From the NCBI RefSeq assembly GCF_030503675.1, contig NZ_CP129964.1:248001-312000 (forward strand): a stretch of DNA of 64,000 nt. The letters run 5' to 3'. Source of the stretch: Lutimonas zeaxanthinifaciens. GTDB lineage: Bacteria > Bacteroidota > Bacteroidia > Flavobacteriales > Flavobacteriaceae. The position numbers were made by a program, and so were the translations under genes. The notes under the pieces were generated by a model. It did not search any database. It worked only from the letters and a program-made list of their open reading frames with translations, and was not told the origin of the DNA. Below are positions 24,950 through 34,624 of this stretch, piece by piece (position 1 is the first letter of the stretch; every line of letters begins with the position of its first letter).

Positions 24950-26551
24950 CTATCCTGATTTATAAGCCCTATTTCCCTCAAAAAATTCGAGATAACTTTC
25001 TAAGTTCAAAAATTCTCCCGTCTCAGAAACCAATTTGATCGAGATATTTCTTTCTTTTGCTTTAACCGTAAAATCATCAAGAATTTCTACAATATCATGG
25101 TCCAGATAAACGGTGTTTCTGACATCTAAAATCAATTTCGAATCATCAGGAAGGTTTTCCAATTCCATAAGAATCGCTCCTTTGTTGAAAAATGTAACCT
25201 CTTCGGCAAGTGCCATTTTAATAACACCATCATCAATATCCTCTCCCTCTTTGTGGAGAAAATGACTGTTTTTATAGCTTTTGAACAAGATCACGATTAT
25301 TCCTGCAAAAAGCCCCATACCAATGCCAACAAGTAAGTCGGTGAATACAATTCCCAATACGGTGATCATAAATGGAACAAACTGCTTTCTACCCAGTTTA
25401 TACATTTTCAAAAAAGTGGCAGGCTGAGCCAATTTGTACCCTACTACCAACAGTACCGCGGCTAAAACAGACAAAGGAATCATATTTAAAACCGTAGGTA
25501 TGATCAATACACATAACAACAATAACATACCGTGCATAATGGTTGAGAACTTACTGCTACCTCCCGATTGTATATTTGCCGAACTACGCACAATAACTTG
25601 TGTGATGGGCAAACCTCCAATCATTCCGGAAACGATATTTCCTGCTCCCTGAGCGAATAATTCACGATTTGTTGGCGTTACATTTTTTGCCGGATCCAGT
25701 TTGTCCGTTGCCTCTACACTTAAAAGGGTTTCCAAACTTGCCACCAGGGCAATTGTAAATGCCACGATCCAAATTTCAGAATTCATTATGGCTCCAAAAT
25801 TAGGTTTGGTAAATACACCCAAAAATGCCTGTAAATCTTCTGATACCGGTACCTGAACCAGATGGTTCGCTGTAATTGCCAATGTTGCGTTATCCTTTGT
25901 AAGTATATAAAAAACGATTCCAAGTACCACCGCAACCAAGGGGCCCTGTACTAATTGAAAGAACCTACCTTTTTTAGAGAGCACCTTGTCCCAGAATATT
26001 AAAACAGCCAAACCAATTATACCAATCAAGGCGCTTCCAGGCCTAATATGATTAACTGTGTTGAATATCGCCGTGAAGGTATTTTCACCATCTGCTTCCA
26101 TAAAAGTCAGATCTCCCTGGTAATCCGTATCATAACCAAAAAAGTGAGGAATTTGTTTTAAAACAATAATAATCCCGATGGCTGTAAGCATTCCTTTAAT
26201 CACGGAGGAAGGAAAATAATATCCAATAACCCCTGCCTTTAAAAAACCAAGAACGATTTGAAAGATACCTGCCAGGACAACAGCGACTAAAAAGTTTTCA
26301 AATCCACCTAAAGTGCTGATAGCACTTAGAACGATGGCAGCCAAACCTGCTGCAGGCCCGCTTACTCCTATTTTCGATCCGCTAAGTGCACCTACAAGTA
26401 TACCTCCAACGATTCCCGCAATAACACCTGAAAACAAGGGTGCACCACTTGCCAATGCAACACCTAAACACAGAGGTAAGGCTACAAAAAATACGACAAC
26501 ACTGGCAGGGAAATCATTTTTTAACTGGGTTATAAGGCTAGTTTTCTTCAT
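24950..26551 (-). CDS. SulP-family anion transporter with STAS domain
   Basis: A 533-residue inner-membrane transporter for sulfate, bicarbonate or a similar anion. About 11-12 helices include the family segments FFVALPLCLGVALASGAP and SGPAAGLAAIV near the N-terminus, and EATDKLDPAKNVTPTNREL centrally; a short cytosolic STAS domain covers about 435-530. An upstream in-frame ATG at 26674 would add 41 residues, but the ATG at 26551 (MKKTSLITQL) fits the family start. No carbonic anhydrase gene is adjacent, so bicarbonate is unproven. Confidence 0.92.
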   Translation of the reverse strand: MKKTSLITQLKNDFPASVVVFFVALPLCLGVALASGAPLFSGVIAGIVGGILVGALSGSKIGVSGPAAGLAAIVLSAISTLGGFENFLVAVVLAGIFQIVLGFLKAGVIGYYFPSSVIKGMLTAIGIIIVLKQIPHFFGYDTDYQGDLTFMEADGENTFTAIFNTVNHIRPGSALIGIIGLAVLIFWDKVLSKKGRFFQLVQGPLVAVVLGIVFYILTKDNATLAITANHLVQVPVSEDLQAFLGVFTKPNFGAIMNSEIWIVAFTIALVASLETLLSVEATDKLDPAKNVTPTNRELFAQGAGNIVSGMIGGLPITQVIVRSSANIQSGGSSKFSTIMHGMLLLLCVLIIPTVLNMIPLSVLAAVLLVVGYKLAQPATFLKMYKLGRKQFVPFMITVLGIVFTDLLVGIGMGLFAGIIVILFKSYKNSHFLHKEGEDIDDGVIKMALAEEVTFFNKGAILMELENLPDDSKLILDVRNTVYLDHDIVEILDDFTVKAKERNISIKLVSETGEFLNLESYLEFFEGNRAYKSG

Positions 26552-26660
26552 CTTGAATGGTTTTGATAGTCTAAATATACAAAAGCTTGTAATTATTGCT
26601 GAGAATATTATGTTATATAAAAATTGGGTGGTAAATTTATAGTACCATAAATTGTTGATT

Positions 26661-28493
26661 ATGCGTTTCTCCAAGGATAAATTACAAGAGATTCTTACCG
26701 CACTAAATTCGATAATTGAAACAGTTTATGAATTTGAAGACAAGTACGAATCTCAACTCAGAAGTGTCCATCCAAATTACGCTCAAAGTGCAAAAAATCT
26801 GGTTCATTATTTAGCGTTACGTTCCTTTAATATCAATATTCTTCAGCAAAAACTGGAGGATACCGGCTTGCCCGTTACCCTTGAGTCTCAGGACAATATT
26901 TTATTGAGTTTGATCGGTATCAGGGCTATTGTATACAGTCTTCTTGATTACCGGTTGGTAGCTGAAGATGAAATCGTAATGGATAATCAAAGGGTCCGAG
27001 AATTACAGGAGCAAAATTCCATGGCTCTTTTTGGCTCGATAAATGAAAAAAGAAGAACAGCTATTTTGGTTACTCAGCCTACTGAAGCGGCTATCAATGA
27101 AGATTTTGTAAAAACACTTTTAAAACAGGGGATGGATTGCGCCAGAATAAATTGTGCGCATGACGACGAAACGGTTTGGCAACAGATCATAGATCATATC
27201 AGAAATAATGCGGAAGATTGCAAAATAATGATGGATCTGGCTGGCCCTAAAATCAGAACCGGAAAAATGAAACCGGGCCCAAAGGTGATTCATATTAAAC
27301 CCAAGAAAAACCCACTTGGCCAGGTTGTGGAACCGGCTAAGATCTGGCTGGCTCCTTATGGCGTTAGGCCCCCAAAAGATGAGGATGTTGATGTTGTTAT
27401 TCCTGTTAATAAGAAATGGCTGCGAAAAACCAAAAAAGGCTCATATATTATCTTTAGAGATTCACGAAATAAAAAATGTACCATACATATTGAATCCAAA
27501 GAGGATAAAGGACGCTGGGCCTCATGCAAGGATTCTGCTTTTGTTACTTCTGAGACCGTATTAAACGTATTCTTAGAAAAAAAATCGAGAAGGGAGATCC
27601 ATACACTTCATGAGTTGCTGCCTTTAGATGAAGTGATTTTTTTATTTGAAGGAGATTTTCTGCGGTTAGATAAAAATGAAATTCTGGGAGAACCTGCTAT
27701 TTATGACGATGAAGGTAATTTATTGGAGATGGCTCACATCTCATGCACTTTGCCTGAGATTTTTGATTATGTAAAATCAGATGAACCCATCTATTTTAAT
27801 GATGGCAAAATAGAAGGGGTCGTGAGGGAAATCCATACTGATCATTTAATAATTGAGATTACCGGGGCAAAAAAGAAAGGAGGCAAATTAAAAGCAGACA
27901 AAGGCATTAATTTACCAAATAGTGTCTTGGGATTAAGAGGTTTGACAGAAAAGGATAAAGAGGACCTGAAATTTGTTGCAAAACATGCTGATGCAGTTAA
28001 TTTTTCCTTTGTTAATTCTAAGGAAGATGTGGAAGAATTACTTGTTGAAATAAAGAAATTGAAGGCAGAGCTCGGCATCATATTGAAAATAGAGACAAAA
28101 GAAGCTTACAGAAATTTGCCTGGCATTTTGTTAAAGGCAATGGAGAACTTCCCGGTAGGAGTCATGATAGCAAGGGGAGATCTGGCTATAGAAACGGGTT
28201 GGAAAAATTTTGCCATTATTCAAGAGGAAATCTTACAGATCTGTAATGCGGCCCATATACCTAATGTATGGGCAACACAGGTACTTGAAAATTTAGCGAA
28301 GAAGGGAATTCCTACAAGAGCTGAAATTACAGATGTGGCCATGGCTCAGCGAGCAGATTGTGTCATGTTGAATAAAGGGCCTTACATTGTGAAAGCTGTA
28401 AGGATGCTTGACAAAGTTTTACGAAAGATGCAAAGAATCCAAAAGGGTAACATAACTATATTACCGAAACTTGAGTTTTCTGAGAATCTTTAA
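26661..28493 (+). CDS. Divergent pyruvate-kinase-like protein
   Basis: A 610-residue protein of the pyruvate kinase barrel family. A helical N-terminal region of about 125 residues precedes the barrel. Retained motifs: ARINCAH (161-167), MDLAGPKIRTG (191-201), LKIE (475-478), ARGDLAIE (504-511), ATQVLEN and PTRAEITDVA. The serine of RxNxSH is Ala, the Thr after the first Asp is Leu, SGET is replaced by NKGP, and the C-terminal allosteric domain is missing. ATG at 26661 is chosen over a TTG three codons earlier. True pyruvate kinase activity is doubtful. Confidence 0.85.
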   Translation: MRFSKDKLQEILTALNSIIETVYEFEDKYESQLRSVHPNYAQSAKNLVHYLALRSFNINILQQKLEDTGLPVTLESQDNILLSLIGIRAIVYSLLDYRLVAEDEIVMDNQRVRELQEQNSMALFGSINEKRRTAILVTQPTEAAINEDFVKTLLKQGMDCARINCAHDDETVWQQIIDHIRNNAEDCKIMMDLAGPKIRTGKMKPGPKVIHIKPKKNPLGQVVEPAKIWLAPYGVRPPKDEDVDVVIPVNKKWLRKTKKGSYIIFRDSRNKKCTIHIESKEDKGRWASCKDSAFVTSETVLNVFLEKKSRREIHTLHELLPLDEVIFLFEGDFLRLDKNEILGEPAIYDDEGNLLEMAHISCTLPEIFDYVKSDEPIYFNDGKIEGVVREIHTDHLIIEITGAKKKGGKLKADKGINLPNSVLGLRGLTEKDKEDLKFVAKHADAVNFSFVNSKEDVEELLVEIKKLKAELGIILKIETKEAYRNLPGILLKAMENFPVGVMIARGDLAIETGWKNFAIIQEEILQICNAAHIPNVWATQVLENLAKKGIPTRAEITDVAMAQRADCVMLNKGPYIVKAVRMLDKVLRKMQRIQKGNITILPKLEFSENL

Positions 28494-28505
28494 TAAACGG
28501 ATGAT

Positions 28506-29060
28506 TTATTTAGGGTTTCCGATCTTTTGTCTTATAAAATCCGTAATGACTCTTGAACCCACGGCAAAAATAGCGGCAAACGAATTAAAAATGATATCGT
28601 TGATATCGAAGAATCTATGAGGCACAAGTAATTGAAGGGATTCATCAATTACGCCCAAGGTTGAAGTCAGGCCGATGGCTATCAGGGGAGTCGTCCACCG
28701 GGAATCTTCCTTTTTTTGTTTTTCAAGAAGTGCTTCATGGATTAGAATGGAAAGAATACTGTACTCGATGAGATGACTTCTTTCTTCGAGTCCCAGCCTC
28801 AGCAGAAACATGCTACAAATAGCTAGAAATGAGAGCCATAATATAAGGCTAACTTTTTGGGAATTTCGTTGAAAAGCGTGTATCAGGGTCGCAAGGGTAA
28901 CGAGTATCATGCCTACAATAAAAATTCCGGCCTGGATATTCTGATCGGAGAATAATTTCAGAAGAGGCTGCCCAAGAAATAATAAAGAAAGAATCATGAT
29001 CCAGCAGATCAGGGCATACAGCCATAATCGTTTTTCTCTTTTTGAAGAAAATAGATTCAT
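28506..29060 (-). CDS. VanZ-like membrane protein
   Basis: A 184-residue membrane protein with five hydrophobic segments and the VanZ-like core DESLQLLVPHRFFDINDIIFNS near residues 140-160 (Glu, Gln, Arg and Asp positions kept). VanZ relatives are linked to glycopeptide tolerance and cell-envelope functions; the role here is unknown. It lies 27 nt downstream of the phosphoesterase gene and converges with the pyruvate-kinase-like gene. Confidence 0.82.
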   Translation of the reverse strand: MNLFSSKREKRLWLYALICWIMILSLLFLGQPLLKLFSDQNIQAGIFIVGMILVTLATLIHAFQRNSQKVSLILWLSFLAICSMFLLRLGLEERSHLIEYSILSILIHEALLEKQKKEDSRWTTPLIAIGLTSTLGVIDESLQLLVPHRFFDINDIIFNSFAAIFAVGSRVITDFIRQKIGNPK

Positions 29061-29087
29061 ATTGATTTATTATTGAGGACTGTCTTT

Positions 29088-29792
29088 TTAAATGGAAACA
29101 GTTTCTGATGAAATTGATTCTTCTCCAAAGGTGATGATCCTGTAGCCAAAAAATGACGCATCGATTTCAATTTCATCCGCCTCTTTTATTACCTGAAAAA
29201 CAGAACTCAATGTTATCACCTGTCTGACTTTACCATATATCCTTTCATCGTTCATATGGTAATGGCCACTAAAAATGTCTATATTTTTCTGAGAAGCTGC
29301 CAGCACTTTAAGGACCTCGTTTCTGTTTTGGAGAGGATGTTTACTGTCAATGGGGGTGTCAACCCCGAGAACGGGATGGTGAATAAAAATAACTATTTTG
29401 AGATCGGTTCTTAGTTCCTCAGACAACCAGATCAATTGATTTTTACTTAGTACTTTGGCAGAGGTATCGAGAAAAATGAATTTGTATCCTGCTAAATTTT
29501 TACTAAAAAACAATACTGATTTATCGATGCCTCTCCGGTAATAATTACTTGCGTCTTGATATGTGTCATGATTCCCCATGATGATCTCATAATTAAAGGG
29601 CTCGAGGCTTTTGAAAAACCAGGCGTATGCTGTTGAAGCACCTATGTCTCCTCCGAAGATGATGTCATTAATATTTCGTTGCTTGATGTCATCAAGTATC
29701 TGTTTCCAGTTTTTTTTAGGATCGACACCATAGATTTCAGGATTCTTCTCATCCAAGTGGAGGTCGCATATGAAGGCTATTTTATGATTCAT
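29088..29792 (-). CDS. Calcineurin-like metallophosphoesterase
   Basis: A 234-residue cytosolic phosphoesterase of the class III cyclic-nucleotide phosphodiesterase-like group. All metal motifs are present in order: DLHLDE (10-15), GGDIGA, GNHDT, IHHPV and SGHYHM. Substrate unknown; cAMP or another phosphodiester is possible. It precedes the VanZ-like gene on the same strand. Confidence 0.9.
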   Translation of the reverse strand: MNHKIAFICDLHLDEKNPEIYGVDPKKNWKQILDDIKQRNINDIIFGGDIGASTAYAWFFKSLEPFNYEIIMGNHDTYQDASNYYRRGIDKSVLFFSKNLAGYKFIFLDTSAKVLSKNQLIWLSEELRTDLKIVIFIHHPVLGVDTPIDSKHPLQNRNEVLKVLAASQKNIDIFSGHYHMNDERIYGKVRQVITLSSVFQVIKEADEIEIDASFFGYRIITFGEESISSETVSI

Positions 29793-29949
29793 TTAATAAT
29801 ACTAAACATTTTTTGTGTTCAGTTTTTGAAGTTTGCCAATGTTAAAACTGATAGTCCAGGTTCATTCAAAGTAGTTGAATAGAAATTTCAATTTACATAT
29901 TGCTCCCTAAAGTTACTAAGATTTACGAAATGTGATTTTAACCTTAGAA

Positions 29950-30972
29950 CTAATTCAACTTCAAACGTAGAACATAGCTGTCAGCGGTCATAAATAAGAT
30001 TGTATGATCTGAGTTAAAGGCCACATTAGAGGTATGCTGGCCCGTTAAGAGTGATCCCAGGTGTTTCCCCTCTTTATTAAAGAGCAGGACTCCTCCCGGG
30101 CCCGTAGCAAACAGGTATCCTCTGGGATGCACTTTTAACCCATCCGGCAAACCTTTACGTTCTGAAAGCAACACAGAGGCATCAAAGAATAATTCTTTCG
30201 ATTTTACCCGTCCCACTGAATCCAAATGGTAGGCATTCCAGATCGGATTATCCGGATCTGAATTTGCCACGTACAAGATCGACTCATCCGACGATAACCC
30301 TATACCGTTTGGCCTGCTCATTTGATCATCAAGTAAGACCACTTCACCTGATTGTTCCAGGCGATAAACCCCCTGAAAATCAAGTTCTTTTGCAGGATCT
30401 TCTATTCTTCCGGCTAATCCGTAAGGAGGGTCCGTAAAAAACAACTGACCGTTTGAATGATACGCGGCATCATTGGGACTGTTTAATCTTTTATTCTCGA
30501 AGTTATCTGCCAGCGAGATAAATTCCGGCTTTGGCTGGTCCAAAGGGCTGTTCATCCTGGCCACCTGACGATTTCCATGCTGGCATAGAACTAAATTCCC
30601 GTCTGAATCGAGAAGTAAACCGTTGGCTCCTGGTTCGGATCCTTTATAATTCTCACCAGTAAACCCAGAAGGTTTTAAATAAATTTCAACCCCGTCATTT
30701 TCAGACCAGCTGTAGACAGTATTTCTCGGAATATCCGAAAATAGAAGTTTTTCCTCATCTTTGAGCCATAAGGGCCCTTCAGTCCAATTATGGCCTTCTG
30801 AAAGGATTTCAAACCGGGTCTCAGGGTTCAAAACATTTTTTAATTCTTCCTCAAGAACTTCAATGGAAGCGGAATCAAGATACTTTATTGCTTCACTCTT
30901 TTTGGGTTTTTCTGAACAGGAGCTCAAAAATAAGGTTAGGATAAGGCCCGAGGTTAAAAAAAATCTCATCAT
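29950..30972 (-). CDS. SMP-30/gluconolactonase-like lipoprotein
   Basis: A 340-residue lipoprotein with lipobox FLSSC (near residue 19) followed by an SMP-30/gluconolactonase beta-propeller. Family segments are EGPLWLKDEEKLLFSDIP, NSPNDAAYHSNGQLFFTDPP and SRPNGIGLSSDE, which supply the metal-binding Glu, Asn and Asp. Likely a periplasmic or surface lactonase acting on sugar lactones. It follows the HAD phosphatase by 17 nt in one operon. Confidence 0.9.
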   Translation of the reverse strand: MMRFFLTSGLILTLFLSSCSEKPKKSEAIKYLDSASIEVLEEELKNVLNPETRFEILSEGHNWTEGPLWLKDEEKLLFSDIPRNTVYSWSENDGVEIYLKPSGFTGENYKGSEPGANGLLLDSDGNLVLCQHGNRQVARMNSPLDQPKPEFISLADNFENKRLNSPNDAAYHSNGQLFFTDPPYGLAGRIEDPAKELDFQGVYRLEQSGEVVLLDDQMSRPNGIGLSSDESILYVANSDPDNPIWNAYHLDSVGRVKSKELFFDASVLLSERKGLPDGLKVHPRGYLFATGPGGVLLFNKEGKHLGSLLTGQHTSNVAFNSDHTILFMTADSYVLRLKLN

Positions 30973-30989
30973 TAAATAGTTTGTTGGTT

Positions 30990-31679
30990 TTAGAGTATGA
31001 AGTCAATGATATGTTCAATTGTTTCAGCTTCAAAAAATTTCGGGTCATCAATTTTGATGTCTACTTTTTCATAGGCCCATGTTGTATGATAGGGCACATG
31101 AATGGCATATCCTCCTAGTTCGAGAACAGGCATTATGTCAGACTTTACAGAATTTCCGATCATCAGAAAATCTTCTGGCCTGCAATCGAGATGTTTCAAA
31201 AGCTTGGCGAAATCCGAGGGCTTTTTATCACTCATGATCTCAATATGATGAAAGTGTTTTTCCAATCCGGACTTGATCAATTTCCTCTCCTGGTCGAGTA
31301 AATCCCCTTTTGTAGCCATAACAAGACGATAAGAACCGTTCAATTTCTTCAACACATCTTCAACTCCGTCGAGAAGAATTACCGGTTTTTTAAGTAATTC
31401 CCTTCCTAAATCAACCGCCTTATTCACCAGTTTAATATCGGCATTATTATTGGTGATGCGACCAATCGTTTCAATCATGCTAAGGATGAAACTTTTGACA
31501 CCGTATCCGTACAAATCAAGATTATCCATTTCAGTTTTGAATAATTCTTTTTGCACACTGTGATGTGGCAGAAAATCTTCAAGCAGATTACTGAACTTTT
31601 CTTCCGCCTCTCTAAAATAGGGCTCATTGATCCAAAGGGTGTCATCAGCATCAAATGCAATTACTTTAATTTTTTTCAT
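30990..31679 (-). CDS. HAD-superfamily hydrolase
   Basis: A 229-residue haloacid-dehalogenase-like phosphatase with motif 1 FDADDTLW (9-16), a helical cap, motif 2 MATKGD, the Lys of SDKKPSDF and motif 4 MIGNSVKSD. The substrate is a small phosphorylated metabolite or unknown. Promoter-like TATCTTTG lies 52 nt upstream (31738-31731). Confidence 0.92.
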   Translation of the reverse strand: MKKIKVIAFDADDTLWINEPYFREAEEKFSNLLEDFLPHHSVQKELFKTEMDNLDLYGYGVKSFILSMIETIGRITNNNADIKLVNKAVDLGRELLKKPVILLDGVEDVLKKLNGSYRLVMATKGDLLDQERKLIKSGLEKHFHHIEIMSDKKPSDFAKLLKHLDCRPEDFLMIGNSVKSDIMPVLELGGYAIHVPYHTTWAYEKVDIKIDDPKFFEAETIEHIIDFIL

Positions 31680-31810
31680 GATCTACTGCTCTTTTAAGAA
31701 TTGTTATTCACCGGGACTCATCATTTATATCAAAGATAAGCATTAGTTTCTCTACGATTTAAATGATTAACAGGGTTTTCGAAAAGATTCAAAAGGACAG
31801 GTATAAGGGG

Positions 31811-32515
31811 CTATTCTCCTTTTCGAAGATCTTTTACCGTTTTCGACTCAATCCCGAAATAAAGAAAATCGTGCAAGGCTTTTTTACCTACCGGGCACTG
31901 GGCCTCTAATCCGATTTTAACCTTATCAGCCCCGTTCATTGCCGCTAAACGACACATTTTGTATTCAGTTCCATCCAGAGACCAATGCATGGCATATATA
32001 TTGCCCTTCCTGATCATTTTAAGCCAAAGCTCATCATGATCGTTTAAAATAACCCCATTGGCATCATCAGACACATCCCTTGTAACAACGCTGACTATAC
32101 TTTTCCCGGTGGCATCAGAGTTTTCAAAGGCAAATTTGATCCAGTTGGATTCATCGATCATCATAAAAATAGCTCCGGCATTCCATTGGGATGAAAAATC
32201 GGGACGAAGCTTTAATACAGCAACGAAATCTCCCTCCAATTCCTTAAAGAGGAAAGGAGCGGAGGAGGTAGATTCTCCACTTTCCGGGTCATTGAAAAAA
32301 TCAGTTCCTTTGAGGGCTTCTATTTTTAGTTGACCATTTGTTACTGAAAACTTTTCAGGTTTATTCATCCAGTTCAAATGAGAGTGATCTTTTTTATCCA
32401 GGCTTAAAAGTATATTTCCTTTTAGTTCATCAGGATTGTTTTGAGCCATAGCATGAAAACAAAAAACAAGTGAAAGAAAAGTGAAGCAAGCAAAGATTGA
32501 ATTATTTTTTATCAT
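31811..32515 (-). CDS. DUF1349-family secreted protein
   Basis: A 234-residue secreted protein: signal peptide to about residue 25 (MIKNNSIFACF start, cleavage near HAMAQ), then a beta-sandwich of the DUF1349 family with FVAVLKLRPDFSSQWNAG, WIKFAFENSD and MHWSLDGTEY. DUF1349 folds resemble concanavalin-like glycan-binding or hydrolase domains. The start at 32515 is chosen because it opens with a proper signal peptide; a longer in-frame ORF runs into the SGNH gene. Last gene of the DUF1080 cluster. Confidence 0.85.
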   Translation of the reverse strand: MIKNNSIFACFTFLSLVFCFHAMAQNNPDELKGNILLSLDKKDHSHLNWMNKPEKFSVTNGQLKIEALKGTDFFNDPESGESTSSAPFLFKELEGDFVAVLKLRPDFSSQWNAGAIFMMIDESNWIKFAFENSDATGKSIVSVVTRDVSDDANGVILNDHDELWLKMIRKGNIYAMHWSLDGTEYKMCRLAAMNGADKVKIGLEAQCPVGKKALHDFLYFGIESKTVKDLRKGE

Positions 32516-32537
32516 GGGTAAGAGATTTGAGTTCTTT

Positions 32538-33173
32538 TTAAGAATTTGGAAACAAGCTGTAAAAAATGATGCCGGCCGCCTGCTGACTTCCTTTTTTAGA
32601 AGGGTGAAAACCGTCAGGGCCGTAATATTCATAACTCCTGTTTTCATCAATGTGTTTTTTCCATGTTTCACCAACAGGGCATAAAATCGCATTATTCAAC
32701 TTAGAAGCGCTCCGATAATTTTCAATGACACCATCAAATGTCTGATAATAGGACAATGAAGGCCATACCATAAAAACGCATAATTTACTTCCGTTCTCTT
32801 TGCATAGTTGCGCAATCTTCTCTGTGGCTTCTAAAAGCAACTTTTTTCCTTCCTGTTGCGAAGAAGGCCCCTGTTGAACGACAACAAAATCATACTTGTT
32901 CTTTATTATCTCAGACTGAATATCCCCTTGACTTAAATGATCGACCAATGCATAATTTGGATATGCAATCATCTGTGTTTTGATCTTTATATTATTCTGA
33001 GAAGCTTTTTTTTCAAGCAGCCTGGGTAGATTGTTCGTATAGGTGAGACTGTTACCGATAAATAATACGGAATAGGTTTTACCATCAGTTTCAATTGCTT
33101 TTCCCTGGCCTGAAATTGAGAAATGCAATGACAGGAAAAGAATCACAAACAAAAGGATTTTGATTTTATTCAT
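32538..33173 (-). CDS. SGNH/GDSL-type hydrolase
   Basis: A 211-residue secreted hydrolase with a signal peptide (MNKIKILLFVILFL, cleavage near ISGQG). Block I is FIGNSLTYTNN with the nucleophile Ser, block III is likely VVVQQGPSS and block V is DGFHPSKKG with Asp and His. Ester or acyl groups on carbohydrates are typical substrates. The ATG at 33173 gives the signal peptide; upstream in-frame sequence lacks one. It is 102 nt after the Gfo/Idh/MocA gene. Confidence 0.87.
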   Translation of the reverse strand: MNKIKILLFVILFLSLHFSISGQGKAIETDGKTYSVLFIGNSLTYTNNLPRLLEKKASQNNIKIKTQMIAYPNYALVDHLSQGDIQSEIIKNKYDFVVVQQGPSSQQEGKKLLLEATEKIAQLCKENGSKLCVFMVWPSLSYYQTFDGVIENYRSASKLNNAILCPVGETWKKHIDENRSYEYYGPDGFHPSKKGSQQAAGIIFYSLFPNS

Positions 33174-33275
33174 TTCCGGGAGTTTGATAACGTGCCCAAC
33201 ATGATTATAAAAAATTTCCTGAAAGCGTGAAGCCAGTCCCACCTTTCCCAACAATTTTTAACAAGGAGCTTCTCC

Positions 33276-34613
33276 TTAAAACTTCCTGTAAGGAGCATCC
33301 AAAAGCTCATTGGCTTCCTCTTCTGCAAATTGTGCTTTTTCGCTATCCCAATGCAAAGTTTTATTTGGGAATCGACCGGCAATTACCCCTAATAAAATGG
33401 TTTCAGTTAATCTTGAAGCATAAGAGAACGGAGCACTACATTCATCCTTGCCCAGACAGGCATCCACAAACTGATGATAATGTTTGTTGCTTTCCACACC
33501 GTAATCACCCGTAGGAGGTCCTAAAGCCTCTTTATCTTTTACCAAAGACAAATCGAGATCAACATATTCCCCATTGACAATATGTCTGGGTAATTGCATG
33601 AAGTGAGGGAGCAATAGTCTTCCTTTTTCTCCAATAAACATAGCTCCCTGGTCAGGTAATTTATCTCCGCCCGGAAGTTCAAGATCCTTATGCCACTCAG
33701 GAGCATTCACTCCGTCATTCCATATCCAGGTGAGGGTGTCAGTGGTATATTTGGTACCGGGGAATTCATAGGTTACAACATTATTCTCCGGAAACCCAAA
33801 TCCGTTTGGTTCCCTGCATTTATTTTTAATCGTTCTTGGCACATCCAGATTCAGGGCATTATATGGTGTATCAAAGATATGTACACCCATATCACCTAAA
33901 GTACCACATCCATAATCAAGAATTTTTCTCCAGTTAGAAGGATGATAGTGACCCTCTTTATAATCTCTTTCAGGAGCCGTTCCCAGCCACAGGTTCCAGT
34001 CCAGATTGTCGGGCACGGGGTCTGAACCTTTTGGTTCGGGTCCGTCATAGCCCCAGTTTTTATTGGACCATGCCCTTACTCTTTCTACTTTACCAATTAT
34101 GCCGCTTTGGATCAAAATTGTTGCAAGTTTATAATCGTAAAAAGAATGAACCTGAATTCCCATTTGAGTTATCAGATTCTTTTCCTTAGCTAATTTGTTC
34201 ATGGCTCTGGCTTCTGTTACATGATGTGTCAGCGGTTTCTGGCAGTAAACAGGTTTGTTCATTTCCATGGCCATCATTGAAGCCGGGGCATGAGCGTGGT
34301 CGGGTGTTGAAACGACAACGGCATCTATTTTATCAGCCATTTCGTTTAACATCAGCCTGTAATCTGCATAAACAGATGCTTTGGGTTGCATTTTGCTTGC
34401 CTTAGCAAGTAAATCGGCATCTACATCGCACAAGGCAACTACCTCAACGGCTTCGTGAGCAGTCATCGCCTTTAAGTCCTCAACACCCATCATTCCTAAT
34501 CCGATATGAGCAGTTCGTATACGTTTATTATTGGATAAGGCCCATAATGGAGAAGGAAGGAAAGCTCCCATTGTCAGTGCCGCTGTACTTTTTAAGAAGT
34601 CTCTTTTTTTCAT
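33276..34613 (-). CDS. Gfo/Idh/MocA-family oxidoreductase, exported
   Basis: A 445-residue NAD(P)-dependent sugar oxidoreductase. The N-terminus MKKRDFLKSTAALTMGAF looks like a Tat signal with KR in place of RR, so the protein is probably periplasmic with its cofactor bound. The Rossmann part has AHIGLGMMGVEDL and VVVSTPDHAHAPASM; the EKP-type motif appears as CQKPLTHH. It is 11 nt after the DUF1080 gene. Such exported dehydrogenases with DUF1080 hydrolases act on 3-keto sugars in related bacteria; that link is inferred here. Confidence 0.9.
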   Translation of the reverse strand: MKKRDFLKSTAALTMGAFLPSPLWALSNNKRIRTAHIGLGMMGVEDLKAMTAHEAVEVVALCDVDADLLAKASKMQPKASVYADYRLMLNEMADKIDAVVVSTPDHAHAPASMMAMEMNKPVYCQKPLTHHVTEARAMNKLAKEKNLITQMGIQVHSFYDYKLATILIQSGIIGKVERVRAWSNKNWGYDGPEPKGSDPVPDNLDWNLWLGTAPERDYKEGHYHPSNWRKILDYGCGTLGDMGVHIFDTPYNALNLDVPRTIKNKCREPNGFGFPENNVVTYEFPGTKYTTDTLTWIWNDGVNAPEWHKDLELPGGDKLPDQGAMFIGEKGRLLLPHFMQLPRHIVNGEYVDLDLSLVKDKEALGPPTGDYGVESNKHYHQFVDACLGKDECSAPFSYASRLTETILLGVIAGRFPNKTLHWDSEKAQFAEEEANELLDAPYRKF

Positions 34614-34624
34614 GAGTGTGGGTT

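Noticed and set aside
26552-26674. Longer in-frame start for the SulP transporter.
   Set aside because: The added 41 residues do not match the family N-terminus, and the ATG at 26551 gives the usual start.
33837-33860. Sigma-54-like TGGCAC element.
   Set aside because: The GC half of a -12 element is missing at the right spacing, and it lies within a coding region.
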